Assembly (NCBI GenBank): GCA_002402245.1
Contig: NVVP01000011.1
Location: 21,426-43,655, forward strand
Reading direction: 5' to 3'
From: Gammaproteobacteria bacterium
Lineage (GTDB): Bacteria > Pseudomonadota > Gammaproteobacteria > Nitrosococcales > Methylophagaceae
Length of the DNA: 22,230 bases
The first letter of the stretch is position 1. The number at the start of each line of letters is the position of its first letter. A program made the translations under genes and the position numbers. The notes under the pieces are model-generated. The model was not told where the DNA came from and searched no databases. It saw nothing but the letters and a program-made list of their open reading frames with translations. Positions 7,790 to 16,066 of the stretch are shown here, in pieces.

Positions 7790-8113
7790 TCAATTATGAG
7801 GGTAAATAAGATGACTTCGGTAAGGCCAAGAATAAGGCGACATAAAACCAAACTGTCTAAGGTAAATATAATTAGGGTAATAAGGATAGTTGAACATCTG
7901 AATTCTAAATAATCGTTGCTGCTCAGCTACGATACGTGCCTCTTCAAGGCGGCGTTTCTCTCGCAATACTTCCATTTTTTGGTGATGTCCAATTGCCAGT
8001 TCACGTTCTTCACTTGTTAGCAAGGCCCACTGGTCTTGCTGAACGCCATAAATCGTTGGTGCGCACGCGGTAAGTTGTAGGCTAAGCAGAAAAAGTAGAA
8101 TGATTCTTATCAT
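7790..8113 (-). CDS. Small putative lipoprotein of unknown function
   Basis: Not recognised. The protein starts with a lipoprotein signal peptide whose hydrophobic core (IILLFLLSLQ) ends in a lipobox L-T-A-C, with the lipidated cysteine at residue 17 counting from the ATG at 8113. A TTG two codons upstream (8119) is possible, but the AGAG site at 8122-8125 fits the ATG better. Residues about 34-65 are rich in E, K, R and Q with a heptad-like pattern (EERELAI...REKRRLEEARIV), suggesting a coiled coil or long helix. The C-terminal 35 residues are strikingly rich in tyrosine, proline and asparagine (NYPYYPNYIYL). It probably sits in the outer membrane facing the periplasm. It is divergent from a diguanylate cyclase gene; a shared role is only a guess. 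Confidence 0.7.
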   Translation of the reverse strand: MIRIILLFLLSLQLTACAPTIYGVQQDQWALLTSEERELAIGHHQKMEVLREKRRLEEARIVAEQQRLFRIQMFNYPYYPNYIYLRQFGFMSPYSWPYRSHLIYPHN

Positions 8114-8151
8114 TATCAAAGCTCTAAGAGGTATGTCATAAAATAATCTAT

Positions 8152-8169
8152 GCTAGTATTATTACTAGC
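8152..8169. repeat. Perfect 7-bp inverted repeat in the divergent lipoprotein / cyclase gap
   Basis: GCTAGTA, TTAT, TACTAGC: an 18-base palindromic site with 7-bp perfect arms. It ends one base before a candidate -35 (TTGAAA at 8171-8176) of the cyclase gene and is 39 bases upstream of the lipoprotein ATG. The position suits an operator or activator site acting on both genes. No known regulator consensus is recognised. Confidence 0.5.
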
Positions 8170-8170
8170 G

Positions 8171-8199
8171 TTGAAATACGACTGCATTGATTGTTAGAT
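8171..8199 (+). promoter_or_regulatory. Candidate promoter of the diguanylate cyclase gene
   Basis: TTGAAA (8171-8176) is five of six to the sigma-70 -35, followed after 17 bases by TTAGAT (8194-8199), a weak -10 (three of six). It would give a leader of about 65 bases before the ATG at 8273. The spacing is ideal and the -10 poor, as in promoters that need an activator. Confidence 0.35.
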
Positions 8200-8252
8200 A
8201 GTTCACTACAGATGGTGGGAGTTAGTTATTAATAATTTATTAACTAAACAAG

Positions 8253-8283
8253 ACAGGGATAAACAGCAGGAAATGATTCCTGC
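8253..8283 (+). promoter_or_regulatory. Start-codon hairpin and CsrA-like sites in the cyclase leader
   Basis: GCAGGAA (8266-8272) and TTCCTGC (8277-8283) pair perfectly over 7 bp, leaving ATGA (8273-8276), the start codon, as the loop. The only SD-like AGGA near the start is in the 5' arm. Twelve bases upstream ACAGGGAT (8253-8260) fits the CsrA/RsmA core consensus ACARGGAT exactly, and a third GGA is at 8218-8220. GGA motifs over the ribosome site are the hallmark of CsrA-repressed messages. Pairing and motifs are seen; regulation is inferred. Confidence 0.5.
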
Positions 8284-9268
8284 ATCAGTGTTAGAAAATT
8301 TAGTTAATAAATTACTAATACACACTGATAGAGCATCACTACGCAGTAGTTTTGTTGAGTTAGTGGCTGAATTATATCAATTTGATAAAGCTCAGCTATT
8401 TAGCGGTGGCTTACGGGGGGTAATACCTCACCGAGGCCAAGTTATTGCTGATATTACTATGCAGGACCTTTTAGAACCTAGCGAACCTTGGTTTCTACTG
8501 GTTAAAGATGCAGGATTATTAACCACGATTGAAACGGTCAAAATTAATATCATCCCCCAGGATGAGTTTTATATCGACTTGTATGTACCTTTACTACAAG
8601 GTTCAATTGTAGGTAGTGTTCTAGTATTGCGGAATGTCTCCGCAGAAATTGTCGATGACTTTATTTGGCTTAATATCTTAACTGCTTATACCAATTTGAA
8701 TCGCATGCTTTACTTGTCAGCCGTTGATCCTTTAACTGGTTTAATGAATAGACTGGCTTTTGATCGTTTATTAAGCCGTCAAGCAGGCGATGTAACAAAA
8801 TCGATAACTAAATATAAAAGCACTTATTTTGCCATTGTCGATATTGATTTTTTTAAAAGAATTAATGATGAATTTGGACATTTATATGGTGATGAAGTAT
8901 TAATTCTTCTTTCCCGGGCAATGTCTGAACAGTTTCGCAGTAGAGATTGGTTATTCCGTTATGGTGGTGAAGAATTTGTCATTGTTTTACTGGATGTCAG
9001 CGAAGTGGATGCATTTAGTACTTTAGAACGTTTCCGTGAAAAAATAGCAACGATGTTTTTTCCACAAGTCGGTCAAGTAACCATTAGTATTGGTTTTAGT
9101 CGAATGGCTCAAATAGAGCCCGTTAGTAGTTTAATTGATCGAGCTGATAATGCACTGTATTACGCTAAAAACAATGGTCGTAATAAAGTGTTTTACTATG
9201 AACATTTACGTGAACAAAACTTGCTGAATGACAGAATTCAAGAAATCACTGAGGTCGAACTTTTTTAG
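8273..9268 (+). CDS. GGDEF diguanylate cyclase
   Basis: Makes cyclic di-GMP from two GTP, the second messenger for biofilm and motility switching. The 331 residues begin with a roughly 145-residue N-terminal domain without a clear membrane segment, possibly a divergent GAF-like sensor. The GGDEF domain starts at the usual DPLTGLMNR (D152). It has the metal-binding DIDFFKRIND and active-site GGEEF at 231-235, so it should be active. An RxxD inhibitory site (R222, D225) lies five residues before GGEEF, implying product feedback. The ATG at 8273 is the first standard start after an in-frame stop at 8195; no start codon occurs in the 25 open codons between. It is flanked by gaps and looks monocistronic. 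Confidence 0.92.
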   Translation: MIPASVLENLVNKLLIHTDRASLRSSFVELVAELYQFDKAQLFSGGLRGVIPHRGQVIADITMQDLLEPSEPWFLLVKDAGLLTTIETVKINIIPQDEFYIDLYVPLLQGSIVGSVLVLRNVSAEIVDDFIWLNILTAYTNLNRMLYLSAVDPLTGLMNRLAFDRLLSRQAGDVTKSITKYKSTYFAIVDIDFFKRINDEFGHLYGDEVLILLSRAMSEQFRSRDWLFRYGGEEFVIVLLDVSEVDAFSTLERFREKIATMFFPQVGQVTISIGFSRMAQIEPVSSLIDRADNALYYAKNNGRNKVFYYEHLREQNLLNDRIQEITEVELF

Positions 9269-9355
9269 TATTATTTTGAGTTTAGCTTATTTATCTTTAT
9301 GCGACTCACTGTCTAAGGTAGAATTATTGTTTTTATCTCAGCACATAGAGTGATC
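9269..9355 (+). promoter_or_regulatory. Intergenic region with candidate leuS promoter
   Basis: This 87-base gap contains TAGAAT (9319-9324), five of six to the sigma-70 -10, with a poor -35 (TTATGC at 9297-9302, 16-base spacer). The same GGTAGAAT octamer is found upstream of rsfS. I see no T-box or leader-peptide attenuator with leucine codons, and no clear terminator for the cyclase gene. Confidence 0.35.
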
Positions 9356-11812
9356 ATGCAACAAGACTATAATCCCGCCGAAATTGAAGCAAGCACCCAG
9401 CAATGGTGGCATGAGAATGATAGCTTCAGAGCAATTGAAGATTCTACGAAAGAAAAATACTATTGCTTAGCTATGTTTCCTTACCCAAGTGGTCAGTTAC
9501 ATATGGGTCACGTGCGGAACTATACGATTGGTGATGTGATTTCTCGCTATCAACGTATGCAAGGTAAAAATGTATTGCAACCAATGGGCTGGGATGCATT
9601 TGGACTGCCTGCCGAGAATGCAGCAATCAAAAATAAAGTCGCACCTGCTGCGTGGACCTACGACAATATTGATTATATGCGTGATCAATTAAAACGTCTG
9701 GGCTTAGGCTATGATTGGCAACGAGAGTTGGCGACCTGTACTCCGCAATATTATCGTTGGGAACAATGGTTATTCACCCGCCTTTTCAAAAAAGGTCTAG
9801 TGTATAAAAAAACAGCTGCGGTTAATTGGTGTCCTGTTGATAATACGGTATTAGCTAATGAGCAAGTGATTGATGGTTGTTGCTGGCGTTGTGATACCCA
9901 AGTTGAAAAACGCGAAATACCACAATGGTTTATGAAAATAACCGATTATGCACAAGAATTATTAGATGACTTAGATCAATTAGAGGGTTGGCCTGAGCAA
10001 GTGCGAACCATGCAAGCTAATTGGATTGGCCGTTCAGAAGGTTTAGAAATTAAATTCGGTCTTACTGATAGTGATGAAACATTAGATGTATACACCACAC
10101 GACCTGATACATTAATGGGGGTGACTTATCTTGCTGTAGCAGCAGATCACCCATTAGTATTACACGCTGCGGAATCAAATACCGAGCTAGCTGATTTTGT
10201 GGCTGAATGTCGCAAGATGGAAACATCTGAAGAAGCGATGGAAACGGTTGAGAAAAAAGGGGTAGCGACAGGAGTTATGGCAGCACACCCAATTACTGGT
10301 GAGCAAGTCCCTGTTTGGGCCGCTAACTTTGTCTTAATGAACTACGGTACTGGCGCTGTAATGTCAGTGCCAGCCCATGATCAACGTGATTATGAGTTTG
10401 CTCATAAATATGGTTTAAAAATTAACCAGGTTATTGAAGCGGTTGATAAGGCAGTGTGTGACTTAAGTAAACAAGCTTTTACCAGTAAAGGTCGCTTAGT
10501 TAATTCGCAGCAATTTGATGGCTTAACATCGGCAGAGTCTTTTGATGCAATTGCTGATTTCTTAGCGAAAGATAATAAAGGTGAACGCCAAGTTAATTAT
10601 CGCCTACGTGATTGGGGTGTGTCTCGTCAGCGTTACTGGGGAACACCGATCCCCATTATTAACTGCCCTGACTGTGGTGCTGTACCCGTACCAGAAAAAG
10701 ATTTACCCGTAAAATTACCGGAAGATGTCATTGTTGATGGTAGTGGTTCGCCAATCAAGTCAATGCCTGAATTTTATCAGTGTGCTTGTCCACAATGCGG
10801 CGCTGATGCTGAGAGAGAAACCGATACCTTTGATACCTTCTTTGAATCATCGTGGTATTACGCTCGCTTTACTTGCCCTGATAATGAAGAGGTGATGTTA
10901 GATGAGCGTGCTAACCATTGGTTATCGGTTGATCAATATATCGGTGGTATCGAGCACGCAGTATTACATTTACTTTATGCCCGCTTTTTCCACAAACTAA
11001 TGCGTGATGAAGGTTTAGTCACTGGTGATGAACCGTTTAAAAACCTATTAACGCAAGGCATGGTCTTAAAAGATGGCGTGAAAATGTCGAAGTCAAAAGG
11101 TAATACGGTTGACCCTCAATCTTTGATTGACCAATATGGTGCTGATACCGCACGTTTATTTATGATGTTTGCCGCCCCTCCTGAGCAATCATTAGAATGG
11201 TCAGATAAAGCAGTTGAAGGATCAAGCCGATTCTTAAAACGCTTGTGGAAAGCGGTGCAAGAGCATGTTGTACAAGGTGCTGTAGTGGCATTAGATAAAG
11301 AAAAGCTAAGTGATGAGTTGAAAGTACTTCGTCGTCAAATACATCAAACCTTGACCAAAGTGAGTGATGATATTGGTCGCCGTCATACCTTTAATACTGC
11401 CATTGCTGCCATAATGGAATTAATGAATGCAGTATCAAAAACAAAACAACAAGGCGAACAAGCACGTGCTGTAATTCAAGAAGCATTAGAAGCTACAGTA
11501 TTAATGCTGGCACCGATCACTCCACATATTAGTGATTCATTATGGAAAGCATTAGGTCATGATGAAGCTATGGTTAATGTAGCATGGCCACAGATTGATG
11601 AATCAGCCTTAGTGCAAGATAAAATTGAAATGATGATTCAGGTCAATGGTAAGCTACGTTCTAAAATATCAATATCAGCAAGTCTAGATAAAGAGAGCAT
11701 TGAAGCATTAGCGCTTGCCGATGAAAATGTGATTAAGTTTGTTGATGGTAAAGAAATCCGAAAAGTGATTGTAGTACCGGGTCGCTTAGTTAATATTGTT
11801 GTGGCAGGATAA
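9356..11812 (+). CDS. leuS: Leucyl-tRNA synthetase
   Basis: Class Ia aminoacyl-tRNA synthetase charging tRNA-Leu. Of 818 residues, the Rossmann fold carries HMGH (49-52, the HIGH motif) and KMSKS (576-580). The CP1 editing domain is present (TTRPDTLMG and GTGAVMSVPAHDQRD stretches), so mischarged tRNA should be hydrolysed. Cysteine pairs (CPVDN..., GCCWRC, CPDCG, CPQCG) mark zinc-binding insertions. It is somewhat shorter than the 860 residues of E. coli. Start: the ATG at 9356 has GAG five bases upstream and gives the typical MQQDYNPAEIE start; a GTG two codons before (9350) lacks a ribosome site. The lptE gene follows 9 bases after its stop. Confidence 0.98.
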   Translation: MQQDYNPAEIEASTQQWWHENDSFRAIEDSTKEKYYCLAMFPYPSGQLHMGHVRNYTIGDVISRYQRMQGKNVLQPMGWDAFGLPAENAAIKNKVAPAAWTYDNIDYMRDQLKRLGLGYDWQRELATCTPQYYRWEQWLFTRLFKKGLVYKKTAAVNWCPVDNTVLANEQVIDGCCWRCDTQVEKREIPQWFMKITDYAQELLDDLDQLEGWPEQVRTMQANWIGRSEGLEIKFGLTDSDETLDVYTTRPDTLMGVTYLAVAADHPLVLHAAESNTELADFVAECRKMETSEEAMETVEKKGVATGVMAAHPITGEQVPVWAANFVLMNYGTGAVMSVPAHDQRDYEFAHKYGLKINQVIEAVDKAVCDLSKQAFTSKGRLVNSQQFDGLTSAESFDAIADFLAKDNKGERQVNYRLRDWGVSRQRYWGTPIPIINCPDCGAVPVPEKDLPVKLPEDVIVDGSGSPIKSMPEFYQCACPQCGADAERETDTFDTFFESSWYYARFTCPDNEEVMLDERANHWLSVDQYIGGIEHAVLHLLYARFFHKLMRDEGLVTGDEPFKNLLTQGMVLKDGVKMSKSKGNTVDPQSLIDQYGADTARLFMMFAAPPEQSLEWSDKAVEGSSRFLKRLWKAVQEHVVQGAVVALDKEKLSDELKVLRRQIHQTLTKVSDDIGRRHTFNTAIAAIMELMNAVSKTKQQGEQARAVIQEALEATVLMLAPITPHISDSLWKALGHDEAMVNVAWPQIDESALVQDKIEMMIQVNGKLRSKISISASLDKESIEALALADENVIKFVDGKEIRKVIVVPGRLVNIVVAG

Positions 11813-11821
11813 GGAATCGTG

Positions 11822-12319
11822 ATGATACATCGTTCTATTTCAAATATATTAGTACTCGTACTTATGTTAGTTATTGCTGGCTGCGGTTTTCATTTACGTG
11901 GAACTGCCACCTTACCTGACAGTCTGAAAACGATGTATGTGCAAGGTATTAATATGCAACGAGGCTTTGGCTTAGAGTTGAAACATACGCTAAAGAGCAA
12001 TGATATTAATGTCTTATCTGCTTACCAAAAAGAGGCGGCGGTATTAACGATATTAAGCAATAAATTTGAACGTCGTGTTCTCTCTGTCGGTAGTGATGCC
12101 AAAGTGAGTGAGTATCAACTGCATGGCACGGTGACCATAAAATTAACCGATGGTGAGCATAATGTATTGATTGCTTCTGATACATTGGAAGCGCAACGTG
12201 ATTACCAGTTTGATAAAAATCAGGTCCTAGCCTCGGATCAAGAACAAGCACTATTACGTAAAGAGCTAGAGCAGCAATTAGTGCAAAGCATTTTACGCCG
12301 CCTATCTGTATTGAAATAA
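11822..12319 (+). CDS. lptE: LPS-assembly lipoprotein LptE
   Basis: Outer-membrane lipoprotein that plugs the LptD barrel and completes lipopolysaccharide export to the cell surface. The 165 residues open with a lipoprotein signal ending in I-A-G-C (lipidated C21), followed by GFHLRGTATLP, the most conserved LptE segment. The rest is the usual variable alpha/beta domain. The ATG at 11822 has AGGA 7 bases upstream; a GTG one codon earlier is possible but worse placed. Position between leuS and holA is the conserved gammaproteobacterial order, which supports the call since the family diverges fast. Confidence 0.95.
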   Translation: MIHRSISNILVLVLMLVIAGCGFHLRGTATLPDSLKTMYVQGINMQRGFGLELKHTLKSNDINVLSAYQKEAAVLTILSNKFERRVLSVGSDAKVSEYQLHGTVTIKLTDGEHNVLIASDTLEAQRDYQFDKNQVLASDQEQALLRKELEQQLVQSILRRLSVLK

Positions 12320-12325
12320 TCTCCT

Positions 12326-13354
12326 GTGCGTTTAAAAGCTGAGCAACTAACCACCCATGGTCAGCAAGGATTATTACCGGTCTATGTCATCTTTGGTGAT
12401 GAGGCTATGCTGGTGGAAGAAGCGGCCGATAGTATTCGTCAATTAGTACGAAAGTCTGGAGCTGAAGACCGTCAAGTTTGGCATGTCGAAGGTCGCTTTA
12501 ACTGGTCTGAAATACAGTGGCAAGAGCAAACAATGTCATTATTCTCTAGCCAGCGATTATTAGAAATTCGCTTGCCATCAGGTGCACCGGGAAAAGAGGG
12601 GGGCGAAGCCTTAAGGAAATATGCTGCAAATCCACCTGCGGATACCACCGTACTTATTATTAGTGGCAAGATTGATTCTCGCTCACAAAAAAGTAAATGG
12701 TTTACCGAGCTAGATAAAATAGGCGGTATGGTGGCTATTTGGCCGATTGATTCAGCCAACTTACCGCGATGGATTAGGCAAAGAATGCAGCAGCGAGGTC
12801 TAACCGTTAGCCAGCAAAATGCAGCATTGATTGCCGAACGGGTTGAGGGTAATTTATTTGCCGCCTCACAAGAAATTGATAAGCTACACCTACTGTGTCT
12901 AGATGGACAAGTGGATGAAGACACTATTTTATCGTCAGTGGCCGATAATGCACGGTTTCAGGCATTTGGTTTAATGGATTCGGTATTGCTAGGTCAGGTT
13001 GATAAAATACCTAGAATATTAGGCCGGTTGAGGGCTGAAGGCTTAGACATTCTATCGGTATTCTCTGCCGTATCATGGTCTCTACATCGAATGGTTGATA
13101 TGGCGATGCAGCTAGAATCTGGCGCAAGAATAGACCAGGTATTTTCATCACAAAAACCACCGGTGTGGGAGAAAACTCGTTCAATGATGCAACAGGCTTT
13201 GAATCGACATGATAGCTCACAATGGCAGCAGTTCTTGGTTAAAATGGCTAAGATAGATCAGGCGGCTAAAGGGAGTTTAAAATCAGATCCCTGGACATTG
13301 TTAGAAATGCTTTGTTTACACGTGGCTGGTGTAGCAGTATTAACAGATAATTAA
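12326..13354 (+). CDS. holA: DNA polymerase III subunit delta
   Basis: Clamp-loader subunit that opens the beta sliding clamp at the replication fork. The 342 residues match the family length. The N-terminus MRLKAEQL and the segment PVYVIFGDEAMLVEEAAD are typical, and the C-terminal helical collar domain (FGLMDSVLLGQ... LRAEG... LLEMLCLHVAG) is recognisable; as in other delta subunits there is no Walker A motif. Starts with GTG 6 bases after the lptE stop and has no obvious Shine-Dalgarno, so initiation probably depends on coupling with lptE. Confidence 0.95.
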   Translation: MRLKAEQLTTHGQQGLLPVYVIFGDEAMLVEEAADSIRQLVRKSGAEDRQVWHVEGRFNWSEIQWQEQTMSLFSSQRLLEIRLPSGAPGKEGGEALRKYAANPPADTTVLIISGKIDSRSQKSKWFTELDKIGGMVAIWPIDSANLPRWIRQRMQQRGLTVSQQNAALIAERVEGNLFAASQEIDKLHLLCLDGQVDEDTILSSVADNARFQAFGLMDSVLLGQVDKIPRILGRLRAEGLDILSVFSAVSWSLHRMVDMAMQLESGARIDQVFSSQKPPVWEKTRSMMQQALNRHDSSQWQQFLVKMAKIDQAAKGSLKSDPWTLLEMLCLHVAGVAVLTDN

Positions 13355-13371
13355 TTTTAAGGAATAGCGCA

Positions 13372-14628
13372 GTGGATATTCAACACTATATGCAAATATT
13401 AGGTCAGCAGGCGCGTGATGCTAGCCGTGCTTTGTCACGAGCTGGAACAGCTGTTAAAAACCAAGCTTTATTAGCCATTGCCAATGAAATTAGAATCTCT
13501 GCTGATGTGCTTAAACAGCAAAATAAACTGGATATGGATGCGGGTAAAGCCAAAGGCTTAGATGCCGCATTACTAGATCGTCTTGAATTAACCGATGCCC
13601 GAATTGAAGGTATGGCAGAAGGTTTAGAACAAATAGCTTCTTTAGCTGATCCTGTTGGTGAGATCACTGATATGACCTATCGTCCATCAGGAATTCAATT
13701 GGGTAAAATGCGCGTGCCTTTAGGTGTGATTGGTATTATTTATGAATCTCGCCCTAATGTCACAGCAGATGCTGCAGGACTCTGTTTAAAATCAGGTAAT
13801 GCCACTATTTTAAGAGGCGGTAGCGAGGCGATTAACTCTAATCAAGCGGTCGCAGCCTGTATTCATCGTGGTTTAGAATTAGTAGGCCTACCTACAGCAG
13901 CAGTTCAAGTGGTCGAAACAACCGACCGTGCTGCTGTGGGCGAATTAATTACCTTGTCAGACTATGTTGATGTGATTGTACCTCGTGGTGGCAAGAGCTT
14001 AATTGAACGTATTAGCCGTGATGCACGAGTGCCAGTAATTAAGCATTTAGATGGCATTTGTCATGTCTACATTGATGAATCAGCTAAGCTTGATATGGCA
14101 GAAGAGATTGCATTCAATGCAAAATGTCATCGTTATGGCGTGTGCAATGCTATGGAAACCTTATTAGTAGATAGCCGCATTGCAGCGGATATATTGCCTC
14201 GCTTAGCTAAGCGTTATACTGAGGAGTCGGTTGAATTACGCGGTTGTGAACTCACCCAAATTATTCTTACGGACATTAATAGTGCAAGTGATGAAGATTG
14301 GGATACCGAGTATTTAGCACCGATTTTATCTATTCGTATTGTTGAGGGTATTGACGATGCAATGGATCATATTTATCGTCATAGCTCAGGTCATACCGAA
14401 ACAATTGTGACTGAAAATTATGCTAATTCACGTCGGTTCTTAGCTGAAGTCGATTCAAGTTCGGTGATGATTAATGCATCAACCCGCTTTGCCGATGGCT
14501 TTGAATATGGCCTTGGTGCTGAAATTGGCATTTCAACCGATAAGCTTCATGCCCGTGGCCCAGTGGGATTAGATGGTTTGACATCACAAAAATGGGTTGT
14601 ATTTGGTAACGGTGAAATTCGGAAATAA
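13372..14628 (+). CDS. proA: Gamma-glutamyl phosphate reductase ProA
   Basis: NADPH-dependent enzyme reducing gamma-glutamyl phosphate to glutamate semialdehyde, the second step of proline synthesis. The 418 residues form an aldehyde dehydrogenase fold with the catalytic cysteine C258 in GVCNAMETLL; the cofactor region PLGVIGIIYESRPNVT and LKSGNATILRGG are family signatures. GTG start with AAGGA about 8-9 bases upstream. The partner proB (glutamate 5-kinase) is not in this window; proA is instead inside the leuS-lptE-holA-nadD run, three bases before nadD, an arrangement also seen in other gammaproteobacteria. Confidence 0.97.
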   Translation: MDIQHYMQILGQQARDASRALSRAGTAVKNQALLAIANEIRISADVLKQQNKLDMDAGKAKGLDAALLDRLELTDARIEGMAEGLEQIASLADPVGEITDMTYRPSGIQLGKMRVPLGVIGIIYESRPNVTADAAGLCLKSGNATILRGGSEAINSNQAVAACIHRGLELVGLPTAAVQVVETTDRAAVGELITLSDYVDVIVPRGGKSLIERISRDARVPVIKHLDGICHVYIDESAKLDMAEEIAFNAKCHRYGVCNAMETLLVDSRIAADILPRLAKRYTEESVELRGCELTQIILTDINSASDEDWDTEYLAPILSIRIVEGIDDAMDHIYRHSSGHTETIVTENYANSRRFLAEVDSSSVMINASTRFADGFEYGLGAEIGISTDKLHARGPVGLDGLTSQKWVVFGNGEIRK

Positions 14629-14631
14629 CTG

Positions 14632-15270
14632 ATGTCACAGGCATTGGGTATTTTAGGGGGGACATTTGATCCTATTCATTTTGGTCATTTGCGTTCGGCA
14701 TTAGATGTAGCTGAACAACTCGATTTAGATACGATGTATCTTGTTCCCAGTGCTCGTCCTCCTCATCGACAGCAGCCTAAAGCCAGTGCTGAACAGCGCC
14801 TAGAAATGTTAAGGCTCGCGGTTAATGAGCAAGCTCGTTTTGTGGTCGATGATCGAGAATTACATCGTCAAGGCCAGTCGTACACTATTGATACCTTATT
14901 AAGCTTTCGGGCTGAGTTTGCTGAGAGGCCTATCTATTTATTATTAGGTACCGATGCCTTTCAGCATATTGCTACATGGCATCGTTGGCAGGAGTTGCTC
15001 GACTACTGCCACATTGTAGTGATGCAGCGACCTAATGAACCCTTATCTTTAACACCTGAGCTAAGCAAGTGGTATCAACGACGTTTAGCAACATCAGCTG
15101 ATGCTCAAAAAAAGAGTGGTTATATCTGGCCAGTTACTGTCACTCAACTTGATATTTCAGCTACAACAATTAGAAATAAAGTGGCGAAGAATGAAAGCGT
15201 GCAATTTTTATTACCTGATCAGGTGGCGTTTTATATTGCCAATTTAGGGCTCTATAAAAATCATGGATAA
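14632..15270 (+). CDS. nadD: Nicotinate-nucleotide adenylyltransferase NadD
   Basis: Adenylates nicotinate mononucleotide to deamido-NAD, used by both de novo and Preiss-Handler NAD synthesis. The nucleotidyltransferase signature GGTFDPIHFGH is at residues 9-19 and the C-terminal ISATTIR is the ISSTxIR motif. At 212 residues it is of normal size. The ATG is three bases after the proA stop and the gene overlaps the next reading frame by 8 bases, so it is part of one message. Confidence 0.97.
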   Translation: MSQALGILGGTFDPIHFGHLRSALDVAEQLDLDTMYLVPSARPPHRQQPKASAEQRLEMLRLAVNEQARFVVDDRELHRQGQSYTIDTLLSFRAEFAERPIYLLLGTDAFQHIATWHRWQELLDYCHIVVMQRPNEPLSLTPELSKWYQRRLATSADAQKKSGYIWPVTVTQLDISATTIRNKVAKNESVQFLLPDQVAFYIANLGLYKNHG

Positions 15271-16066
15271 CCTTTTTTTCATCGTGTCAAAAATAGTATG
15301 GGGCTTATTAAGCCCGACTAATTTGATTATTTTATTGATGGCATTAGGCACTCTATTGTTACTTTTAAACAAAGTAAGGCTAGCTAAATGGCTACTTGTA
15401 CCGACGACTATAATAAGTCTTGGCCTATTAAGTTATCCCTTTGGTGATATATTAATTGAGCCTTTAGAAAATCGATTTTCTAAACCGACCACATTACCCG
15501 AGACGATTGATGGCATTATTATTTTAGGCGGTGGAGAGCGGTTAAAAATATCAGTAGAAAGACACACGGCTGAAGTAGGCGATGGTGGCGACCGTTTTAT
15601 TGCGGGGGCTATTCTAGCTAAACATTACCCTGATAGTCCGGTTATATTTTCAGGGGGCAGTGGCTTGTTGCAGTTTCAGTCAGACAGAACGGCAGGCGAT
15701 ATAGCCAAAGACTTATTACTTGCAATAGGCATTGATGAATCACGATTAATTATCGAAGATAAATCACGGAACACCTATGAAAACTTCGTAAAACTAAAGT
15801 CTGTATTGCCCAAGGTAAATGGACGTTATTTACTAGTTACGTCAGCATTTCATATGCCGAGATCAATGGGTATTGCTCAGCAACAAGGAGTTAACGTAAT
15901 AGCTTACCCGGTCGATTTTCAAGGAAGTTTAGCTGCATCACGACAGTTTGATTTTAGTCTATTTGATCACTTGCATACATTAGAACTGGCATGGCGGGAA
16001 TGGATAGGCCTAACGGTTTATTACTGGACCGGGAAAACAGCAAGTTGGTATCCTGATACAAACTAG
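15263..16066 (+). CDS. YdcF/ElyC family (DUF218) membrane protein
   Basis: Inner-membrane protein of 267 residues with two hydrophobic segments (about 7-35 and 42-62), followed by a periplasmic DUF218 domain with the family marks DGIIILGGGERL, FSGGSG, EDKSRNTYENF and the LLVTSAFHMPRSM segment. The domain organisation and length match E. coli ElyC, which is linked to envelope and peptidoglycan-precursor homeostasis; SanA and YdcF are other relatives, so orthology is not certain. It overlaps nadD by 8 bases and separates nadD from its common partner rsfS. No terminator hairpin is seen after it. Confidence 0.85.
   Translation: MDNLFFIVSKIVWGLLSPTNLIILLMALGTLLLLLNKVRLAKWLLVPTTIISLGLLSYPFGDILIEPLENRFSKPTTLPETIDGIIILGGGERLKISVERHTAEVGDGGDRFIAGAILAKHYPDSPVIFSGGSGLLQFQSDRTAGDIAKDLLLAIGIDESRLIIEDKSRNTYENFVKLKSVLPKVNGRYLLVTSAFHMPRSMGIAQQQGVNVIAYPVDFQGSLAASRQFDFSLFDHLHTLELAWREWIGLTVYYWTGKTASWYPDTN

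Noticed and set aside
9269..9355. Possible T-box or leucine attenuator before leuS
   Set aside because: The gap is too short for a T-box, there is no run of leucine codons in a leader ORF and no terminator hairpin.
12472..12924. Minus-strand open frame of 150 codons inside holA
   Set aside because: Antisense shadow of holA; cysteine/serine-rich composition typical of non-coding frames and no family resemblance.
13404..13667. Minus-strand open frames within proA
   Set aside because: Shadow of a strongly conserved gene; serine-rich low-information translation.
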